Origin: Rhodospirillales bacterium
GTDB lineage: Bacteria; Pseudomonadota; Alphaproteobacteria; Geminicoccales; Geminicoccaceae
Length of the DNA: 10,087 nt
Direction of reading: 5' to 3'
NCBI GenBank assembly: GCA_007131045.1
Contig: SLRI01000272.1
Location: forward strand, 1-10,087
Part shown: positions 6,617 to 10,087 of the stretch, one piece after another
Layout of the letters: every line of letters starts with the position of its first letter
Position numbering within the stretch: the first letter of the stretch is position 1
Notes under the pieces: generated by a model
What the model was told of the DNA's origin: nothing
What the model saw: the letters and a program-made list of their open reading frames with translations, nothing else
The model's database searches: none
Program-made: the position numbers and the translations under genes

Positions 6617-6645
6617 GATATGCGCATGATAGCGGTCGACGTCAA
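6617..6645 (-). promoter_or_regulatory. Candidate sigma70-type promoter for osmC
   Basis: Read on the minus strand, TTGACG (6645-6640) is followed after 17 bases by CATATC (6622-6617). The -35 matches the consensus at five of six positions and the -10 at three. Transcription would begin near 6610, giving a leader of about 74 bases that contains the dyad at 6578-6596. Confidence 0.4.
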
Positions 6646-6653
6646 AGCCGGAC

Positions 6654-6685
6654 CGGGCGGCAACGCATCGGTTGCCGCCCGTTTT
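6654..6685 (-). terminator. Strong hairpin between the one-helix membrane protein gene and osmC
   Basis: CGGGCGGCAAC (6654-6664) pairs perfectly with GTTGCCGCCCG (6671-6681) around a 6-base loop. It starts 20 bases beyond the stop of the minus-strand gene 6701-7045 and so probably ends that transcript. The run TTTT (6682-6685) follows the stem on the plus strand, so as a classical terminator it points the other way; on the minus strand the stem is followed by GTCCGGCTTT. It may work in both directions. Confidence 0.6.
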
Positions 6686-6700
6686 GCTGGTTGCCGACGC

Positions 6701-7045
6701 TCAGGCGGTGCGGGCCAGCATGTTGATGCAGGCACGCCGCACGGCGTCGTTGGCCGTGTCCTGGCCCGGCATCACCGCGAAATCACGGGCCAGGGCCTCG
6801 CGCGCCTGACGGTTCTGGTGCCCAGCGAGGCTCTCGCCGCCCGCGGCCAGATGGTGATCGCGGGCGAGCGCCGCGCAAATCCGAGCCTGCGTATCGACAG
6901 TGGCCGATGTCACCTGGTTGTTCAGCGTCCCCGCCGTCACCAGCTGGCCGCCCCAGAGCCCGACGATCGGCACCGCCACCGCGCCGATTACCGCCCCGAC
7001 CAAGTAGGGCTTGGCCGTCACCAACCATTCGCTGAACCGCGACAT
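6701..7045 (-). CDS. Small single-helix membrane protein, function unknown
   Basis: This 114-residue protein is not one I can assign to a named family. Residues 13-37 (PYLVGAVIGAVAVPIVGLWGG and on) form one clear transmembrane helix after a short N-terminus with a few charged residues. The remaining 77 residues are soluble, mostly helical and alanine/arginine-rich, with two cysteines (Cys57 in QARICAALARD, Cys106 in RRACINMLA). If the N-terminus is cytoplasmic, the soluble part would face the periplasm, and the cysteines could form a disulfide; that is inference. The ATG at 7045 has GGAG about 8 bases upstream. A CATAAT box at 7101-7096 could be its -10 element, but no good -35 accompanies it. 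It stands alone, bounded by hairpins on both sides. Confidence 0.75.
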   Translation of the reverse strand: MSRFSEWLVTAKPYLVGAVIGAVAVPIVGLWGGQLVTAGTLNNQVTSATVDTQARICAALARDHHLAAGGESLAGHQNRQAREALARDFAVMPGQDTANDAVRRACINMLARTA

Positions 7046-7107
7046 TCTTCTGACTCCATCAATGAGAGCTTGGGGCCCATTGCGCCCTGCGTGGTATTAT
7101 GCAGAGG

Positions 7108-7147
7108 AGCCGAAGAAGTCGTTATGAAAATTACTTCAGCTTCGGCT
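7108..7147. repeat. Imperfect hairpin in an AT-richer gap
   Basis: AGCCGAAG (7108-7115) pairs with CTTCGGCT (7140-7147), and AAGT (7116-7119) with ACTT (7133-7136), leaving a 3-base bulge and a 13-base loop. It lies 53 bases past the stop of the minus-strand DUF3604 gene. It may be a weak terminator for that gene, though no T-tract follows on the minus strand. The surrounding 7091-7180 is noticeably less GC-rich than the rest of the window. Confidence 0.45.
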
Positions 7148-7200
7148 TTGCTCATCGATTGTCCATCTCTTTGTCATGTCGGCTGCCGGCGCCGCGCCGG

Positions 7201-9501
7201 TCAGCGGTAGACGTAGATCGGGCTGGTCCAGGCGCGGCTGCCGTCCGCCTGGGTGAGGCGCAGATAGAGGGGGTTGTCGCCCGTCGGTTTCAGGCTGATC
7301 CGCCGCGACGCGCGCAGCTGGCGCTCGGCATCGGTCGTGGGCAGGCGGTAGACCCGGAGCAGCCGCGGCAGCGGCCCGTCGACGGTGAAGACCCGGTCGT
7401 CGAGCCCGATCTCGGCGAGCGGCAGGTCGAGCTGGACGAGCGGGGTGGAAAGCTCCAGCCGACCCTCCTCGCCGCCCTCGAGCAGCACCTCGAAGCCGCC
7501 CGAATTGCCGGTGGTCAGTGCTCGCCAGGCGAGCCCGTTCGCGCCCACCCGATCGAGGGTCTTGTCGGGGTTGAGGAAGTTGATCGGTCGAGCCTCGCGG
7601 ACGCTGGCGCCGTGGAAGGTGGCACTGCCGTCCCAGACGACCTCGCGGGCCCGGCCGCGATAGGTGGCACCCTCCCAGATCACCCGGATGCGCGGCCCGA
7701 GATCAGCCACTTCATAGGGCCGGATCGTCTCGATCAGGTCCTTGCCGTTGAACAGCTCGACCCGCTCGATGGGGGCTGACGCCACGATATCGAACGCGAT
7801 CTCCACCTCGCCCTCGGGCAGCTGAACGATGTCGCCCATCTCTGCCGCGCGGGCCGTCCCGGCAGCGCTACCGCCCAGCGCCGGGTCGTCGTGGAAGATC
7901 ACGGCTTCACGGGTGAAGCGGGCGCGAAGGTCGATGAACGGCCGACCCATCGGCCCGCCCGTGGTGGCGTAGTGGCGGCGCCGGCGCAGGCAGTTCAGCA
8001 GGGCAGGGCGGCTGAGCTCGGGCATCAGATAGCAGGTGAGCCCGCCCACCGCACCGAACTTGCCCGCACCCGGATAGCTCGCCCCCGGCCGCCCCTTGTG
8101 GCCGTCGGAGTTGCCGACGATGCCGAGTCTGAAGCCGAGATCGAAGGCGTCGTGAAGCAGCCACTCGAAGGTGCCCCAGGCCGAATGGACCTCCACCGAC
8201 TTCTCGAACCGGCCGTCGTGGCCGCGGCGGATGTCGGCGTAGCGGCCGCCGCAATGAGCAAAGCAGACGACGTCCCACTCCTCATTGTGGGCGAAGGCTT
8301 CGAACAGCTCGGCCGCGGTATTGCAGTCGGTCTCGAGATCGCTCTGCTCCTCGATCAGCGCGTGGCTGGAGCGGCGGATGGTCTGGCCTTCGGTCGGGAA
8401 ATAGACGTTGCGATCGCCGCCGAGTGCCGTGTTGCCGGACCATTCGTAGCCCGGCAGCGCCACGAACCGGCCGGGCTCGTCGAAGGCGGCGGTCAGGCGG
8501 TTCAGCTCCGCCCAGAACTCGGCGGTGATCTGAAAGTCGTTGCCCTGGTGCGCACAGGCGTCGACGAAGGCGAGGTCACGGGCGAAGCGGAAATAGGCCT
8601 CCGCACTGTTGGTCCCGATGGTCTCCTCGGTCTGGCCGTGCAGATCACCCCAGAAGTGCAGGTACGGACTCTCGGCCACGACACGCAACGGGTTGCTCCG
8701 GGCGACGACCCGGCCTGCGGTGTCCAAGAGCTCGATCTCGAGGTCGGCGGGCTCGGCGACGCTCAGACCGTCGATGCCGAACGCCCGCTTGCCGGCTGTG
8801 AGCGTTACGGTGGCCGGCAGGCCCTCGATTTGGGCGGTGGCGCGCAAGGCGAAGGTGACGTCGCAGCGATCGGAGGGATTGCCCCAGCGATCCTCGCCCT
8901 TGAGCTTCAGCGCGAAAGGCTCGCGGGCGCGGCGCAGCGTCGGCAAGACGGCGACGAAACGGTCGGGTGGTCCAGGAACCAGCGCAATCGTCGGCTGGAC
9001 CGGCAGGGGCTGGAAGTTGAAGGTGGCAATCGGGTCGACCAGGACGCGGAATTCGAACGTCTCCTCGGCGAAGGTCTGCAGCCGCATGCCGGGCGAGCCC
9101 CCGTCGGTCACGCCGAAGCGCACCATGATCCGGTCACCCTCCTCGAGATAACCCTGCACGACCTTGATGTAGAGTGTGCGGTCCCAGGGCCGGACATTGG
9201 CCTTCGGATCGAAGCGGTAGTCGAGAATGGCGCCGTTCGAGGCCTCGATCACGGTGTAGCCCGGCGCCTTCGGATCGGTGAACTGTGGCGGGGTCTGATC
9301 GGCGGCGAAGCGAAAGCAGATGCGGAGTGCCCCCGTATCGTCGATGCCGTAGGTGCCGGCCGTGTAGGTGAGGGTGAAGGAGGCGTAACTACCAGCCTCG
9401 AAGGCGCCGGTGGGCTCGAGCACGGCGGTGCCGAGATCCGCCGGTGCGATCGGCTGGCGAATCACGCCACTATTCATGGCGGTCCAGGTGGCATCGGCCA
9501 T
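7201..9501 (-). CDS. DUF3604 domain-containing protein (PHP-like metal-dependent hydrolase)
   Basis: This is a 766-residue protein. Residues 1 to about 275 are beta-rich and immunoglobulin-like. From about 280 comes the DUF3604 region, with metal-ligand motifs resembling PHP phosphoesterases: FWGDLHGQTE (283-292), DACAHQGND (314-322), FVALPGYEWSG (346-356), CFAHCGGRYAD (413-423), VEVHSAWGTFEW (436-447), GNSDGHKGRPG (463-473) and RRHYATTGG (508-516). The C-terminal 200 residues are again beta-rich. The His and Asp residues in these motifs probably bind two or three metal ions, giving a hydrolase; the substrate is not established for this branch. No signal peptide is seen, so it is probably cytoplasmic. 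The ATG at 9501 is chosen because GGAGGAGA lies 5-6 bases upstream; an upstream GTG at 9561 in the same frame lacks such a site. It is divergent from an ABC-transporter binding protein gene, which hints at a shared substrate but does not show it. Confidence 0.88.
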   Translation of the reverse strand: MADATWTAMNSGVIRQPIAPADLGTAVLEPTGAFEAGSYASFTLTYTAGTYGIDDTGALRICFRFAADQTPPQFTDPKAPGYTVIEASNGAILDYRFDPKANVRPWDRTLYIKVVQGYLEEGDRIMVRFGVTDGGSPGMRLQTFAEETFEFRVLVDPIATFNFQPLPVQPTIALVPGPPDRFVAVLPTLRRAREPFALKLKGEDRWGNPSDRCDVTFALRATAQIEGLPATVTLTAGKRAFGIDGLSVAEPADLEIELLDTAGRVVARSNPLRVVAESPYLHFWGDLHGQTEETIGTNSAEAYFRFARDLAFVDACAHQGNDFQITAEFWAELNRLTAAFDEPGRFVALPGYEWSGNTALGGDRNVYFPTEGQTIRRSSHALIEEQSDLETDCNTAAELFEAFAHNEEWDVVCFAHCGGRYADIRRGHDGRFEKSVEVHSAWGTFEWLLHDAFDLGFRLGIVGNSDGHKGRPGASYPGAGKFGAVGGLTCYLMPELSRPALLNCLRRRRHYATTGGPMGRPFIDLRARFTREAVIFHDDPALGGSAAGTARAAEMGDIVQLPEGEVEIAFDIVASAPIERVELFNGKDLIETIRPYEVADLGPRIRVIWEGATYRGRAREVVWDGSATFHGASVREARPINFLNPDKTLDRVGANGLAWRALTTGNSGGFEVLLEGGEEGRLELSTPLVQLDLPLAEIGLDDRVFTVDGPLPRLLRVYRLPTTDAERQLRASRRISLKPTGDNPLYLRLTQADGSRAWTSPIYVYR

Positions 9502-9675
9502 ATCGTCTCCTCCAGCGCAAAAGGCGCCCCGTTCGCCCTGCTTGACGGCGAAACGCCACACCCGTTAGCTGTCTGTCGCGGACTTGGCAAAAATCCGCCG
9601 CGGCAGGGCTCGCGACCGCGCGCCGGGGCGGGGCGCCCGATCCAAGGGCGACATCAGGCAATTAGGGGAGGCGTC
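9502..9675. promoter_or_regulatory. Divergent promoter region between the DUF3604 and ABC-transporter genes
   Basis: These 174 bases separate two divergent start codons and should carry both promoters. Strong ribosome-binding sites lie at each end: GGAGGAG on the minus strand (9514-9508) and GGGGAGG on the plus strand (9665-9671). On the plus strand, TTGACG (9542-9547) followed after 17 bases by TTAGCT (9565-9570) is a weak -35/-10 candidate. No clear operator dyad was found. Confidence 0.45.
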
Positions 9676-10087
9676 ATGACCACATCGACCGGAGTTTCGG
9701 GCACCACACGGCGGACGACCATCGCGGCCGCGCTCGGCATCACCATGCTCGCGGGCTTGCCCGGCGCCGCCTCGGCCGAAGGGCTGATCCGCATCGCCGA
9801 GCAGTTCGGCATCGGCTATCTACCCTTGCAGATGATGCGCGATCGCGAATTGATCGAGAAGCACGGCCAAGAAGCCGGCATCGACATCACCGTCGAGTGG
9901 GCGACCTTCTCGGGCGGCCAGGCGATGAACGAGGCGCTCTTGTCCAACAGCGTCGATATCGGCTCCGGCGGCGTCGGCCCCTTGCTCCTCATCTGGGACC
10001 GCACCAATGGCGACGTGAAGGGCATCGCTGCCATCAACGACATGCCGCTCTTCCTCAATTCCAACGACCCCGACTTGCAGAGCATCG
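9676..10087 (+). CDS. ABC transporter substrate-binding protein (NitT/TauT type), C-terminus missing
   Basis: Only the first 137 residues are present; the frame runs off the window. The ATG at 9676 follows GGGGAGG at good spacing. Residues 1-34 are a Sec-type signal peptide: a basic TRR pair, a hydrophobic core (TIAAALGITMLAGLPG) and cleavage after ASA. The twin arginines are not followed by a real Tat consensus. The mature start (LIRIAEQFGIGYLPLQMMRD), the following DITVEWATFSGGQAMNEALLSNSVDIG and the GPLLLIWD segment match the NMT1/SsuA-like fold that binds nitrate, sulfonates, taurine or similar small anions or aromatic compounds in the periplasm and passes them to a membrane permease and ATPase. 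Those partners would be expected downstream, outside the window. The ligand cannot be predicted from this part. Confidence 0.85.
   Translation, partial: MTTSTGVSGTTRRTTIAAALGITMLAGLPGAASAEGLIRIAEQFGIGYLPLQMMRDRELIEKHGQEAGIDITVEWATFSGGQAMNEALLSNSVDIGSGGVGPLLLIWDRTNGDVKGIAAINDMPLFLNSNDPDLQSI

Noticed and set aside
7124..7210. 28-codon plus-strand frame beginning MKITSASALLIDCP, resembling the start of enolase-superfamily dehydratases
   Set aside because: Only about 14 residues look similar, the rest does not, and the ATG lies in the loop of a hairpin. Too short to call a gene remnant.
9676..9780. Twin-arginine (Tat) export signal on the ABC binding protein
   Set aside because: The arginine pair is followed by TTIAAA rather than the xFLK-type residues of a Tat motif, so a Sec signal is more likely.
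1..10087. A defence system, CRISPR array, prophage or biosynthetic cluster
   Set aside because: No regularly spaced identical repeats, nucleases, integrases, phage structural genes or modular synthases are visible; the genes are metabolic, stress, envelope and transport functions.

Overview
The window is high-GC, densely packed DNA with GC-rich third codon positions and short intergenic gaps. Together with a fused 5-oxoprolinase, an OsmC protein, a DUF3604 protein and a NitT/TauT-type ABC substrate-binding protein, it suggests the chromosome of an environmental alphaproteobacterium. That assignment is an impression from composition and gene content. There are no RNA genes, CRISPR arrays, transposase genes or phage genes.

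Layout: (1) Bases 1-2789 (+) hold the last 928 residues or so of a fused HyuA-HyuB 5-oxoprolinase whose N-terminus lies outside the window. It overlaps a diacylglycerol-kinase-family lipid kinase (2782-3663, +) by 8 bases. (2) Exactly at the kinase stop codon sits a 265-bp element (3664-3928) with 33-bp terminal inverted repeats (one mismatch) flanked by TGA on both sides. It has the form of a transposase-less MITE and is the clearest structure here that is not a gene. (3) Then come five minus-strand genes: a predicted outer-membrane beta-barrel protein of unknown function (3999-5021), an SDR-family dehydrogenase (5217-6002), an OsmC-type peroxide reductase (6111-6536), a one-helix membrane protein of unknown function (6701-7045), and a large DUF3604/PHP-like protein (7201-9501). 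(4) Divergent from the last is the start of an ABC-transporter periplasmic binding protein (9676 to the window end, +), with its signal peptide.

How the genes relate: the oxoprolinase and lipid kinase look like one transcript but share no obvious pathway. osmC and the SDR gene are adjacent and co-directional with a 108-bp gap, and both carry a nearly identical 13-bp element (GCTGATwGCCAGC on the + strand) upstream of their starts. In front of osmC it is part of a perfect dyad; in front of the SDR gene it is the first of four degenerate repeats. This suggests, without proving, a common regulator. The DUF3604 gene and the transporter gene share a 174-bp divergent promoter region. No multi-gene defence or biosynthetic system is visible. 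The things most worth a second look are the MITE, the shared osmC/SDR motif, and two uncharacterised proteins (the barrel and the one-helix protein).
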